A stretch of DNA of 64,000 nt from Fidelibacterota bacterium (GTDB taxonomy: Bacteria; Pseudomonadota; Alphaproteobacteria; Rhodospirillales; Rhodospirillaceae), in the NCBI GenBank assembly GCA_947476895.1, contig CANJRX010000006.1:60238-124237 (forward strand), given 5' to 3'. Within the stretch, counting starts at the first letter, position 1. Each line of letters starts with the position of its first letter. Position numbers and translations under genes: made by a program. The notes under the pieces are model-generated. The model was given only the letters and a program-made list of their open reading frames with translations, did not search any database and was not told the DNA's origin. Below are positions 1 to 8,214 of this stretch, in pieces.

Positions 1-1
1 A

Positions 2-820
2 AAAAAGCGCCTGAAACGCTTTGCCACCTGGCTCGCGTCGTGGGGCGATGTGAAATTATTTGTCGACACTGCGCCGGTGCTGGAAAAGCCACTGGCGCAA
101 CAAGCCGGTCTTGGTTGGCAAGGCAAGCATACGAATCTTGTCTCGCGCGAATTTGGGTCGTGGCTGTTTCTGGGAGAAGTCTTCACGACGCTTGATATTG
201 CGCCAGATGAGTCCGAAACCGATCACTGCGGCGAATGCCATCGCTGCCTGGATATTTGCCCGACGCAGGCCTTCATTGGCCCCTACAGGCTCGATGCGCG
301 CCGCTGCATCTCGTACCTCACCATCGAGCATAAGGGCGCCATTCCAAAAGAACTGCGCCCCGCTCTCGGCAACCGCATTTACGGCTGCGACGATTGTCTC
401 GCAGTCTGTCCGTGGAACAAGTTCGCGCAAGCGACCGCGGAAGCCGACTTCCTGCCGCGGGCGCAACTGACCACGCCGAAGCTGCGCGAGTTCATTGAAC
501 TCGACGACGCTGCTTTCCGCGCCTTGTTCTCCGGCTCGCCTGTCAAGCGCATCGGACGCGCGCGCTTTATCCGTAACGTGCTGATGGCTGCGGGCAATAG
601 CGGCGATGCATCGCTTCTTCCGGTGGTGGAAAAGTTGCTGCGTGATGAAGCGCCGCTCGTGCGCGGGGCTGCGGCCTGGGCCTATCAACGCTTGGCATCA
701 GACGCAGACATAAAAAAGCGCCGAGACGAATGTCTGGCGCTTGAAACCGAGGACGAAGTTCGTGGGGAGTGGCTGGCCGGAGCTTCTTGCTCCGACCAAG
801 CCGCCCATCCCCCAGAGTAG
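2..820 (+). CDS. queG: Epoxyqueuosine reductase QueG, 5'-truncated by window edge
   Basis: The final enzyme of queuosine tRNA modification, reducing epoxyqueuosine to queuosine with cobalamin and Fe-S clusters in the cytosol. The frame is open to the left edge, so only the C-terminal ~270 residues of a usual 350-380 are visible. Typical QueG blocks follow in order: the [15 protein letters not shown] segment, a first ferredoxin-like Cys set ([14 protein letters not shown]), a second one ([14 protein letters not shown]) and a HEAT-like tail. The GTG at 50 is internal, because homology continues upstream of it. The gene converges on the regulator downstream with a 3-base gap. Confidence 0.93.
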   Translation, partial: KKRLKRFATWLASWGDVKLFVDTAPVLEKPLAQQAGLGWQGKHTNLVSREFGSWLFLGEVFTTLDIAPDESETDHCGECHRCLDICPTQAFIGPYRLDARRCISYLTIEHKGAIPKELRPALGNRIYGCDDCLAVCPWNKFAQATAEADFLPRAQLTTPKLREFIELDDAAFRALFSGSPVKRIGRARFIRNVLMAAGNSGDASLLPVVEKLLRDEAPLVRGAAAWAYQRLASDADIKKRRDECLALETEDEVRGEWLAGASCSDQAAHPPE

Positions 821-823
821 TCT

Positions 824-1213
824 TTACTGCTGAACAGCCAGGGCGCGGGCCAGTTGGCTCAGCGCTTCCTGATGTTTTTGATTGCCGATGCTGGCGAAGT
901 TGCGCGCCAGTTCCAGGCACATGCGTTGACGCGGGTTCATCGCGTCTTCTTCCGCGGCTTCCAAGCCTTCGAAGAAATAGGTGATCGGCACGTTCAGAAC
1001 GCGCGTGATTTCGTACAGGCGCCCGGCCGAGATGCGGTTGATGCCGCGCTCGTACTTATGGGCCTGCTGATAGGTCACGCCGATCATATCGGCCATCTGT
1101 TGCTGGCTTAAGCCCAGCATGATGCGGCGTTCGCGGATGCGCGACCCCACATGCCGGTCGATCGAACTCGCCCGATTCGCAGGCGCTGCTTTCACTGTCG
1201 TGCCGCCGTCCAT
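824..1213 (-). CDS. XRE-family helix-turn-helix transcriptional regulator
   Basis: A small cytosolic DNA-binding protein of 129 residues. A Cro/CI-type HTH covers about residues 25-80 (RIRERRIMLGLSQQQMADMI, then YERGINRISAGRLYEITRVL). The C-terminal ~45 residues are helical and probably dimerise. The ATG at 1213 is preceded by GGGGA at a good distance. Such single-domain regulators with the motif QQQMADMIGVTYQQAHKYE are common in alphaproteobacteria. The target is unknown. It lies downstream of phaR on the same strand, separated by 339 bases, so it probably has its own promoter. Confidence 0.85.
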   Translation of the reverse strand: MDGGTTVKAAPANRASSIDRHVGSRIRERRIMLGLSQQQMADMIGVTYQQAHKYERGINRISAGRLYEITRVLNVPITYFFEGLEAAEEDAMNPRQRMCLELARNFASIGNQKHQEALSQLARALAVQQ

Positions 1214-1552
1214 GATTTAAGTCCCCAACCAGAAGTGAAGTTTTCGCGGATGAATTCCATCCTGCGTATTTTTGCCGCCACCGGTGTCCCCGCCCGAGCC
1301 GACACCATGGATTGTAAGAAACGGCGGAAATGAATACCCGTAGTTTCTTGTAAAAAATTGTTATTACACGTTGGGGGATTGTTAAAAGCCAAAGAAGGCC
1401 TGAAACATCAAAAATTCGGCAGTTTTCTGCGCTTTTTGGACGTTAATAACTCGCGGTTAACATCGCGCGTTTTAACAAAACCTAGGCGCGATGAAGCCTT
1501 CGCTGCGAGTGGCGTTTAATATTTTAACGGCGGGAGGAAGTGATCGCGGTGA
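1214..1552. other. Intergenic region upstream of the XRE gene
   Basis: 339 bases between phaR and the XRE gene, both on the minus strand. The stretch 1330-1530 is clearly A+T-richer than its surroundings, with repeated GTTAA/TTAAC words, and probably holds the XRE promoter. A hairpin at its right end covers the phaR stop codon. I see no convincing gene: short frames here lack homology and ribosome sites. Confidence 0.6.
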
Positions 1553-1564
1553 CTAACCGCGATC
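1542..1564 (-). terminator. Stem-loop over the phaR stop codon
   Basis: A perfect 9-bp stem (GATCGCGGT with ACCGCGATC) and a 5-base loop that includes the phaR stop codon. There is no downstream T-run on the minus strand, so it is at best a weak or Rho-assisted terminator or an mRNA 3'-end stabiliser. Confidence 0.4.
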
Positions 1565-2173
1565 TTTCACCAGCTTCTCGAGCTGAGCCTGCATGGCATT
1601 GAGCTGCGATTTGAGGGCATCGATGTCCTCAGCCTTTTCAGGGGCCGCAGCGCCATTGGTATTGCTGGGAGCAGCGGTTGCGCCGGCACCGGCGCCACGG
1701 TTCATCTGGGTGAAGGGGTTCCACATCTTCATGGCGTTCTCAAATAATGCCATGTTTTGCTTGCCCATCTCTTCTAGGCGGGTCATCGGCAGGATGCCTT
1801 TCATGGCTTCCTGCATGGCGCCGCGCATATGGGATTCGTTCTGGTGGAAAGCTTCCATGCTGTGTTCCAGATAGCGCGGAACCAGCCCGCCCAGCGAATC
1901 GCCGTAGAAGCCGATCACCTGACGCAGGAATTTTATGGGCAGCAAATTTTGGCCCTTACCTTCCTGCTCGACGATGATTTGCGTCAAAACACTGCGCGTA
2001 ATGTCCTCGCCGGTCTTGGCGTCGGTCACCACAAATTCCGCACCTTCTTTAACCATTTCAGCTAGATGGTCGAGAGTCACATAGCTGGATGTGGAGGTGT
2101 TATAGAGCCGCCGGTTGGCGTACTTCTTGATCGTTATTACGGACGCTTTCGCGCCGCTGTCTTGCTCGGCCAT
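1553..2173 (-). CDS. phaR: Polyhydroxyalkanoate synthesis repressor PhaR
   Basis: A PHA-granule-sensing repressor that binds DNA and nascent polymer and controls phasin and PHA genes. At 206 residues it has the diagnostic N-terminal DNA-binding domain (ITIKKYANRRLYNTSTSSYV, residues ~15-75), followed by the PHB-accumulation regulator motif (FLRQVIGFYGDSLGGLVPRY). It ends in an Ala/Asn-rich linker and a short coiled coil (~180-206). It is divergent from the phaC locus. The shared 130-base region holds a perfect palindrome at 2207-2223 that may be its operator or that of another regulator. Confidence 0.95.
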   Translation of the reverse strand: MAEQDSGAKASVITIKKYANRRLYNTSTSSYVTLDHLAEMVKEGAEFVVTDAKTGEDITRSVLTQIIVEQEGKGQNLLPIKFLRQVIGFYGDSLGGLVPRYLEHSMEAFHQNESHMRGAMQEAMKGILPMTRLEEMGKQNMALFENAMKMWNPFTQMNRGAGAGATAAPSNTNGAAAPEKAEDIDALKSQLNAMQAQLEKLVKDRG

Positions 2174-2206
2174 GTTTTGGGAACCTTGGAGTCTCAGTTA
2201 AGCGCT

Positions 2207-2223
2207 ATTGTGCTATGCACAAT
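2207..2223. promoter_or_regulatory. Palindrome ATTGTGC-TAT-GCACAAT in the phaR/phaC divergent region
   Basis: A perfect inverted repeat with 7-base arms, 34 bases upstream of the phaR ATG and 82 bases upstream of the PhaE-like ATG. The same arms with a different 3-base centre occur upstream of gltD (19946-19962). I saw no third perfect copy in the window. It is an operator candidate; the binding protein is unknown. Confidence 0.5.
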
Positions 2224-2304
2224 GGCGTCCTGTCAAAGCGCCCGTTATCACATTCATGCGGAATCACGCTCGAAACCCCTAGGTTAGACCCCATAATTCT
2301 ACCT

Positions 2305-2706
2305 ATGACTGAAAAAGTACCCCCCTCAGCGGACTACGATGCTCTCGCAAAGCGGTATTTGGACCTTTGGCAGGAGCAGATCGCCAAAATCGCCCGCGAT
2401 CCTGGTCAGCTCTCCGGCCCCGCCGCAGCATGGTCGCAGATGGCGGCCTCTATGATGCAGAATGCAGCTCCTAACCCAGCATCGGCCCCGACTCATGACG
2501 GATCAACGACCGCTTCCTCCGCACCCGGGCCAACGGCTGGGGCCGCGTCCTCTGGCCCTGCACATGGCCATGGAGGGGTTGATCTTGCAGATGTCCTTCG
2601 CCGGCTTGATGTCCTCGAACGCCGCGTTGCCGAACTTGAAGCTACCAGAAAGCCTGCTAAGCCCACTGCGCGCGCTGCTGGCCGAAACAAGCCAGCAGAG
2701 TCCTGA
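2305..2706 (+). CDS. Small PHA synthase-associated protein (PhaE/PhaM-like, tentative)
   Basis: A 133-residue protein. The N-terminus (ALAKRYLDLWQEQIAKIARD) resembles the start of PhaE/PhaM-type PHA synthase partners. It continues with an Ala/Ser/Pro-rich linker (~50-95), a predicted coiled coil (DVLRRLDVLERRVAELEAT) and a Lys/Arg/Ala tail. This layout fits an accessory protein that binds PhaC or the granule. The last ~116 bases overlap phaC in another frame. Class III synthases use a larger PhaE (~350 residues), so this would be a reduced version. Function is inferred from context. Confidence 0.65.
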   Translation: MTEKVPPSADYDALAKRYLDLWQEQIAKIARDPGQLSGPAAAWSQMAASMMQNAAPNPASAPTHDGSTTASSAPGPTAGAASSGPAHGHGGVDLADVLRRLDVLERRVAELEATRKPAKPTARAAGRNKPAES

Positions 2707-3778
2707 CGCGGCGCCCTGGACGGCGACGCTTCAACCCACCCAATTCATCAACGCCATCCATCGCCAAGCCAACGGCCGCATGGAAAATTTTGTGCGCGGT
2801 GTGCGCGCTTATCAGGCGCATCCCTATCGCCGCACCCTCGCAGCGCCGGCATCAGTATGGCGGCGCGGAACGGCCAACCTGCTTGATTACGGCGGGTCGA
2901 AAACCGCGACGCCTGTTGTGTTTGTGCCGTCGCTCATCAACCGCGCTTATATCTTGGACCTCGCAGAAGACCGCAGTTTGCTGCGCGCGGCGGCAGCTTC
3001 CGGCTTAAAAACATTTCTGCTCGATTGGGGTGAGCCTGGTGATGCCGAGCGCGCCTTCACCATCGAAGACTACGTTGAAGGCGTATTGATCCCGGCCCTG
3101 GAAGAGATCAAGGAACGCACTGGTAAAGCGCCATTGGTGGTTGGCTACTGCCTTGGCGGAACACTCAGCCTCGCGCCCGCAGTGTTACGCCCTGATCTTA
3201 TCGCGGGTCTCGTGCTGCTCGCAGCCCCTTGGGATTATCACGAAGGCACAGCGGCCTCGCGCGCGCTGATGGAGTTCGCGCAGCCCATGGTCGAAGTGAT
3301 GCTGGGCGCGCAAGGATGTCTGCCCATCGATGCGATCCAAGCAATGTTCTCGTCGCTTGATCCCACATTGGTAGGCCGCAAGTTCCGAAGCTTCGCGAAC
3401 TTCGATCCCGCATCGGACCACGCGCGCCGCTTTGTGGAATTGGAAGATTGGCTCAACGACGGCATTCCACTTGCTGGGCCGGTCGCACGCGAAGTGTTGT
3501 TGAACTGGTATGGCCACAACGATCCCGCCGAGGGGCGTTGGAAAGTTGGCGAGACCGTCATTGATCCTGCCCGCGTCACGTGTCCGACACTCGCCTTCAT
3601 TCCGTCCCAAGACCGCATTGTGCCGCCGGAGTCCGCCCTGCGCCTCGCGCGTGCCATCCTCAAGGCCAAAACCGTCACCGTCGACCTTGGCCATATCGGC
3701 ATGGTGGCGGGGGCGGGCGCCCCCCGGCACGTCTATGAGCCGCTGTTGGCCTGGCTCAACAATCCCGCTAGGCCTTGA
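2591..3778 (+). CDS. phaC: Poly(3-hydroxyalkanoate) synthase PhaC (class III-like)
   Basis: Polymerises 3-hydroxyacyl-CoA into PHA on granules. An alpha/beta hydrolase fold with the synthase box GYCLGG (Cys replacing the lipase Ser), the catalytic Asp in IPSQDRIVPP and the His in LGHIGMVAG. Chosen start: ATG at 2591, preceded by GGAGGGG (2572-2578), giving 395 residues, closer to class III (~355) than class I (~590). ATGs at 2570 and 2609 are alternatives. The start lies inside the upstream gene, so the two are probably translationally coupled. Confidence 0.92.
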   Translation: MSFAGLMSSNAALPNLKLPESLLSPLRALLAETSQQSPDAAPWTATLQPTQFINAIHRQANGRMENFVRGVRAYQAHPYRRTLAAPASVWRRGTANLLDYGGSKTATPVVFVPSLINRAYILDLAEDRSLLRAAAASGLKTFLLDWGEPGDAERAFTIEDYVEGVLIPALEEIKERTGKAPLVVGYCLGGTLSLAPAVLRPDLIAGLVLLAAPWDYHEGTAASRALMEFAQPMVEVMLGAQGCLPIDAIQAMFSSLDPTLVGRKFRSFANFDPASDHARRFVELEDWLNDGIPLAGPVAREVLLNWYGHNDPAEGRWKVGETVIDPARVTCPTLAFIPSQDRIVPPESALRLARAILKAKTVTVDLGHIGMVAGAGAPRHVYEPLLAWLNNPARP

Positions 3779-3892
3779 TGCGCATCACGCATTGCTGCGC
3801 GCCATATTGGCCTTGCCGGGCCGCTAGACGCCGCCTTACAAAGACGGCCTATTTACAGACTTAAACCCCGCGCAAACCTGGAGCTTCCTTCC

Positions 3893-5068
3893 ATGACCGA
3901 CATCGTCATTACCTCTGCCACGCGTACGGCCATCGGCGCCTTCGGCGGTTCGTTCAACGGTGTCAGCGCGGTTGAGCTGGGGCAAGCCGTCATCGCCGAA
4001 GCTTTGAAGCGCGCGCAAGTGAGCCCCGAAGATGTCTCCGACGTCGTCATGGGCAATGTGCTGACGGCGGGTCTCGGTCAGAACCCGGCGCGTCAGGCTT
4101 CGATCAAAGCAGGTGTGCCGAAAGAAGTCTCGGCCATGACCATCAATCAGGTTTGCGGCTCGGGCTTGAAGGCAGTTGCACTCGGCGCCATGAGCATTGC
4201 TTCGGGCGACGCCACCATCGTCGTCGCGGGCGGTCAGGAAAACATGAGCTTGTCGGCCCATGCGATTCACTTGCGCAACGGCGTGAAGATGGGCGACGCC
4301 AGTATGATCGACACCATGATCCGTGACGGCCTGTGGGATGCTTTCAACGGCTACCACATGGGCACGACGGCTGAAAACATTGCGCAGAAATGGCAGCTGA
4401 CCCGCGCGCAGCAGGATGAGTTCGCTGCCGCGTCGCAAAGCAAAGCCGAAGCTGCGATCAAAGCCGGTAAGTTCAAAGACGAAATCGTGCCGGTGATGAT
4501 CACCATCAAGCGCGAACAGAAGGCCTTCGATACCGACGAATATCCGCGCGCCGGCACCAACGTCGATGCACTGACGAAGTTAAAACCCGCGTTCTCGAAG
4601 GACGGCACGGTCACCGCCGGCAACGCGTCGGGTCTCAATGATGGCGCGGCTGCTTTGACTGTGATGTCGGCCGATGAAGCCAAAAGACGCGGCTTGAAGC
4701 CGCTCGCGCGCATTGCATCGTGGGCGCAGGCCGGTGTCGATCCCGCCATCATGGGCACAGGTCCCATTCCGGCGTCGCGCTTGGCTTTGAAGAAAGCCGG
4801 CTGGAGCATCGCCGATCTCGATCTTATCGAAGCCAACGAAGCGTTCGCTGCGCAGGCCCTGGCCGTGTGCAACGACCTCGGATTTGATCCGGCTAAAGTA
4901 AACGTCAACGGCGGCGCAATCGCGCTCGGTCACCCCATCGGTGCCTCGGGCGCACGCGTATTGGTGACGTTGCTGCACGAACTGCAAAAGACCGGCGGCA
5001 AAAAGGGCCTCGCCACGCTGTGCATCGGCGGCGGCATGGGTATCGCCATGTGTGTTGAACGCGTCTAA
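3893..5068 (+). CDS. phaA: Acetyl-CoA acetyltransferase (beta-ketothiolase)
   Basis: Condenses two acetyl-CoA to acetoacetyl-CoA, the first step toward PHB. At 391 residues it has the standard thiolase length. The nucleophile is Cys88 ([11 protein letters not shown]), with His347 ([10 protein letters not shown]) and Cys377 (CIGGGMG) as the acid/base pair, at almost the same positions as in biosynthetic thiolases. It lies 114 bases behind phaC on the same strand and probably belongs to the PHA unit; phaB is 2.4 kb further on. Its last codons are repeated just downstream (5102-5121). Confidence 0.96.
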   Translation: MTDIVITSATRTAIGAFGGSFNGVSAVELGQAVIAEALKRAQVSPEDVSDVVMGNVLTAGLGQNPARQASIKAGVPKEVSAMTINQVCGSGLKAVALGAMSIASGDATIVVAGGQENMSLSAHAIHLRNGVKMGDASMIDTMIRDGLWDAFNGYHMGTTAENIAQKWQLTRAQQDEFAAASQSKAEAAIKAGKFKDEIVPVMITIKREQKAFDTDEYPRAGTNVDALTKLKPAFSKDGTVTAGNASGLNDGAAALTVMSADEAKRRGLKPLARIASWAQAGVDPAIMGTGPIPASRLALKKAGWSIADLDLIEANEAFAAQALAVCNDLGFDPAKVNVNGGAIALGHPIGASGARVLVTLLHELQKTGGKKGLATLCIGGGMGIAMCVERV

Positions 5069-5121
5069 GCGTTCAACACACATACAAATCAAAAAAGAAG
5101 CTGTGTCGAACGCGTCTAAGC
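5051..5121. repeat. Direct repeat of the phaA 3' end
   Basis: TGTGTTGAACGCGTCTAAGC at 5051-5070 recurs with one change (TGTGTC...) at 5102-5121, where it covers the stop codon of the MATE gene on the other strand. Between them, GCGTTCAACACA (5069-5080) is the inverse of the second copy's start with one mismatch, so the region can also fold as a hairpin between the two convergent genes. Confidence 0.7.
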
Positions 5122-6471
5122 CGCGAGCTTCGCGCTTAAACGCCAGAACCTGACGTTCAATAATACCGCAGCGGCCGCAAGGCCCAATGCTAAGCCCCAC
5201 CACACGCCTGTGGCGCCCCAACCCATGGGAAATCCAAGCGCCCAGGCGATGGGAAACCCAAAGGCCCAATAGCTGAATCCTGCCAGCAAAGCCGGCATGC
5301 GCGTGTCTTTCAGACCGCGCAAGGCCCCGGCCGCGATGGCTTGCGCGCCGTCGAAGACTTGAAAGAACGCGCAGATCGCGAGCAACTGCACGACCAAGGC
5401 GATAACATCGGCATCGGCCGCGTTGTCGGGCTTCAAGTTGAACAGCAGCGCGATCTGCGTTGGCATGGTCAGCATGACCGCCGCCATCACCGCCATGAAG
5501 CCAACGCCAAGCACGAGTGCGGCTAAAGCTGCGCGGCGCGCGGCTTCGGATGCACGCGCACCCGTGTGGAATCCCACACGCACGTTGGCGGCTTGGGCTG
5601 CACCCAGCGCCACCATGAAGGTCATGGACGCAACATTGATCGCGACGTGATGGGCCGCAAGCGGTGTTGCACCCAGCACGCCCATCATCAATGCGCCTGC
5701 TAGGAACAAGAGAATCTCAACGCCCATCGTCACGGCAATGGGCCAGCCCAAAGCTACGAGTTCGCGCACGACGTGCCACTGCAGCGGCTGAATCATGCGG
5801 GGTGCGGGCGCGGCCAAGCGCATGCCGGCGGCGGTGGCTGCCATCATGCCCCACATGGCGATCAAGCTCGCGGTGCAGGACCCGAGATAGCCCATCTCGG
5901 GCAATCCGAACTTACCGTGCATCAAGCCGTAATTCAGCACGCCGTTGGCGATGAGCGCGAAGACCGCAACCGTCATCACCAGGCGTGTCTTGCCCATGGC
6001 GGTGAGGAACGAACGCTGCACGGCAAGCCACATAGCAGCCGGAGCAGCGAACAATAAAATCTGCACATAGCGCGCGACATCGTGGGCCAGCTTTTCCGGC
6101 TCGCCGATGAACACGAGGAACGGCTCGATGTTCCACAACACGAGCATCAAAGGTGCGGCGGTCAACGTCGCTAAGACAAAACCACCGCGCAACAGGGGCG
6201 GAATCTTTTCACGCTCTTCTGCGCCGCGTGCATGCGCAACAAGGATGCCGACGCTCAACACCAGTCCCTGGGCCACGGCGGCTATTGTGAAGAACAACGC
6301 TGCGCCCAAACCGCCCGCGGCCAACGCATCGCGACCCAAAGCGCCCAGCATGACGGTGTCGGTCAAGCCCATGCCCATCTGGGCCAACTGCGCGAGGGCC
6401 AGCGGTGCGGCGAGCTTAAAGGTCGCGCGCAGTTCCTGGGTGAAGTGGGGAGAAGAGAGGTGGGCGATCAT
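5116..6471 (-). CDS. MATE-family multidrug/toxic compound exporter
   Basis: An inner-membrane cation-coupled exporter of 451 residues with about 12 hydrophobic segments in two homologous halves. The N-terminal segment (LALAQLAQMGMGLTDTVMLG) is characteristic of NorM/DinF-type MATE proteins. The start is placed at the ATG at 6471 (MIAHLSSPHF), because the 36 further upstream residues are Arg/Pro-rich and atypical. The substrate cannot be told from sequence. It converges on phaA. Confidence 0.9.
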   Translation of the reverse strand: MIAHLSSPHFTQELRATFKLAAPLALAQLAQMGMGLTDTVMLGALGRDALAAGGLGAALFFTIAAVAQGLVLSVGILVAHARGAEEREKIPPLLRGGFVLATLTAAPLMLVLWNIEPFLVFIGEPEKLAHDVARYVQILLFAAPAAMWLAVQRSFLTAMGKTRLVMTVAVFALIANGVLNYGLMHGKFGLPEMGYLGSCTASLIAMWGMMAATAAGMRLAAPAPRMIQPLQWHVVRELVALGWPIAVTMGVEILLFLAGALMMGVLGATPLAAHHVAINVASMTFMVALGAAQAANVRVGFHTGARASEAARRAALAALVLGVGFMAVMAAVMLTMPTQIALLFNLKPDNAADADVIALVVQLLAICAFFQVFDGAQAIAAGALRGLKDTRMPALLAGFSYWAFGFPIAWALGFPMGWGATGVWWGLALGLAAAAVLLNVRFWRLSAKLAA

Positions 6472-6713
6472 CGGTCGGTCTTTCTGGTCGGTCTGCCGGT
6501 GGCTTAGGGCCGGGCGGCTTTCCTTTAGAAAGACCGCGCGGATCAGCTGAGAAGGTCGGGGGTCGGGCGTCGCGCGCATTTGCCGCGCAAGAAGGCGGTG
6601 CTGATCATCGTCATGGAAACGGCCTCCCTGTGTTGTGCGGCCCCGTTATGGACCCGAAGGGCAGGGGTGGTACGCCTCGGCGCAATAGCTGTCAATCGAA
6701 AGAACGAAGTAAG

Positions 6714-7166
6714 TTAACCAGGCGTGGGTATACGGTAGCGCACGTATCCGTCCGCCGGAGCAAAGTGGTCATAAAGCCGCCTGGCCGCAACGTTGTCGCC
6801 TTCAGTAACCCAATAGACGCTGGCCCAGCCCAGGGCTCGGGCTTCGTGCAAAAGGTCTTCTATCAATAACCGCCCAATTCCTTTTCCGCGGTGTATCTCA
6901 TCGACACAGAGGTCTTCGAGATAGCACGTGGGAGCTACCGACCACGTGCCTTCATGCAGTACGCAAATGGCAAAGCCTACCGGCGTTCCATCAGCATCGA
7001 CAGCGACGCGGCCCAGAAGCCGCGAGTGTGGATCGAGAATGCGCCGCCAAGTCGAGCTGGTTTCTGCTTCTGGCAACGTCTAGCGGTAGAATGCGAGATA
7101 CTGCGCCCAGAGAAGGCGCCACGCATCTTCGTCCTCCGCCCTAACTGGTCGTGTGGAGATTCCCAT
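6714..7166 (-). pseudogene. GNAT-family acetyltransferase interrupted by an amber codon
   Basis: Reading from the ATG at 7166, the first 28 residues (MGISTRPVRAEDEDAWRLLW, then AQYLAFYR) are a normal GNAT N-terminus. Codon 29 is TAG (7080-7082), after which the same frame continues TLPEAETSSTWRRIL through the acetyl-CoA site (HRGKGIGRLLIEDLLHEA) to a normal end. The repaired protein would be 150 residues, the usual size. One base change, for example from CAG or GAG, explains it. A TTG at 7076 could restart translation, but would lack the first strand and helix. Sequencing error cannot be excluded. Confidence 0.8.
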
Positions 7167-7473
7167 CTCCAAGACTAGCTCGCCATTTCACAAAGCAAAA
7201 CAGGCGACGCTATCCTCTGGCCGTAGACCGCTATTTTTCTGGGATTGATATGTCCTGACCAAACCGTAGGCCAGGGTTCGCGTGATCTGTGGCATGACGT
7301 GAGGTGTCTTTGGCACATTGTTCCAAAACCCGTGAGCAGTTGCAGCAAAAATGCCGCAGGGCATTTCGCTTTTATCATATTCGTTCGCCTTGCCGCCCCG
7401 CGACTCCTCTCTATGATGCAGGTAACAAAAGGGCATGAGCCCGAGGCAATATCTAAACACGAAGGGGATGATC
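7167..7473. other. Intergenic region upstream of phaB
   Basis: 307 bases between the broken GNAT gene and phaB. It contains a TGC/GCA-rich block at 7340-7366 and an A/T-rich stretch (CTTTTATCATATTCG, around 7369-7383) suited to a promoter. Short frames on both strands show no recognisable protein and are dismissed. Confidence 0.5.
7340..7366. promoter_or_regulatory. TGC/GCA-rich block, candidate PhaR site
   Basis: TTGCAGCAAAAATGC followed by CGCAGGGCATTT, about 110 bases before the phaB ATG. PhaR proteins of alphaproteobacteria are known to bind TGC-rich partially palindromic sites, and this is the best match ahead of a PHA gene in the window. It is a visual match only. Confidence 0.35.
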
Positions 7474-8199
7474 ATGACGGCACGGGTGGCGATTGTTACC
7501 GGGGGAACCCGCGGCATTGGTAAAGCGATTTCGATCGCGTTGAAAAACGCCGGCCGTAAGGTCGCTGCCAACTACAGCGGCAATGATGACGCTGCCAAAG
7601 CCTTTACTGCCGAAACTGGCATTCCTCACTACAAGTTCGACGTTTCGAATTTCAAAGCGTGCCAAGAGGCCGTGGCGAAGATCGTGGCCGACCTCGGCCC
7701 CATCGAAATTTTGGTCAACAACGCCGGCATCACGCGCGATGGCACGATCCACAAAATGGATCTAGATCAGTGGCAGGCGGTGATCGATACCAACCTCGGC
7801 TCGTGCTTCAACATGTGCCGCGCTGTTATCGACGGCATGCGTCACAAAAGCTTCGGCCGCATCGTCAACATTGGTTCGATCAATGGCCAGATGGGCCAGT
7901 ACGGCCAAGTGAACTACGCTGCTGCCAAGTCCGGCATTCACGGCTTCACCAAAGCGCTCGCGCAAGAAGGCGCTGCCAAGGGCGTAACCGTCAACGCCAT
8001 CGCGCCCGGCTATGTCGACACCGATATGGTGCGCGCTGTGCCGCCGGCGGTTTTGGAAAAAATCATCGCGCGTATTCCGGTGGGCCGTCTCGGCCATGCC
8101 GAAGACGTTGCGCGCGGCGTGCTGTTCTTGACGGCCGACGATGCCGATTTCATCACCGGCTCAACCCTGTCGATCAACGGCGGCCAGCATATGTACTAA
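7474..8199 (+). CDS. phaB: Acetoacetyl-CoA reductase PhaB
   Basis: NADPH-dependent reduction of acetoacetyl-CoA to (R)-3-hydroxybutyryl-CoA, the PhaC substrate. A classical SDR of 241 residues: cofactor motif TGGTRGIG (9-16), NNAG (82-85) and catalytic Ser135, Tyr148, Lys152 (YAAAK). NGQMGQYGQVNY is typical of PhaB rather than FabG. The start at 7474 is fixed by GAAGGGG six bases upstream; the ATG at 7468 is less well placed. Confidence 0.94.
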   Translation: MTARVAIVTGGTRGIGKAISIALKNAGRKVAANYSGNDDAAKAFTAETGIPHYKFDVSNFKACQEAVAKIVADLGPIEILVNNAGITRDGTIHKMDLDQWQAVIDTNLGSCFNMCRAVIDGMRHKSFGRIVNIGSINGQMGQYGQVNYAAAKSGIHGFTKALAQEGAAKGVTVNAIAPGYVDTDMVRAVPPAVLEKIIARIPVGRLGHAEDVARGVLFLTADDADFITGSTLSINGGQHMY

Positions 8200-8214
8200 C
8201 AGCGTAAACGCTGC

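Noticed and set aside
7188..7571. Minus-strand frame of 127 codons overlapping the phaB start
   Set aside because: It covers the phaB 5' end and promoter; composition and lack of motifs mark it as non-coding.
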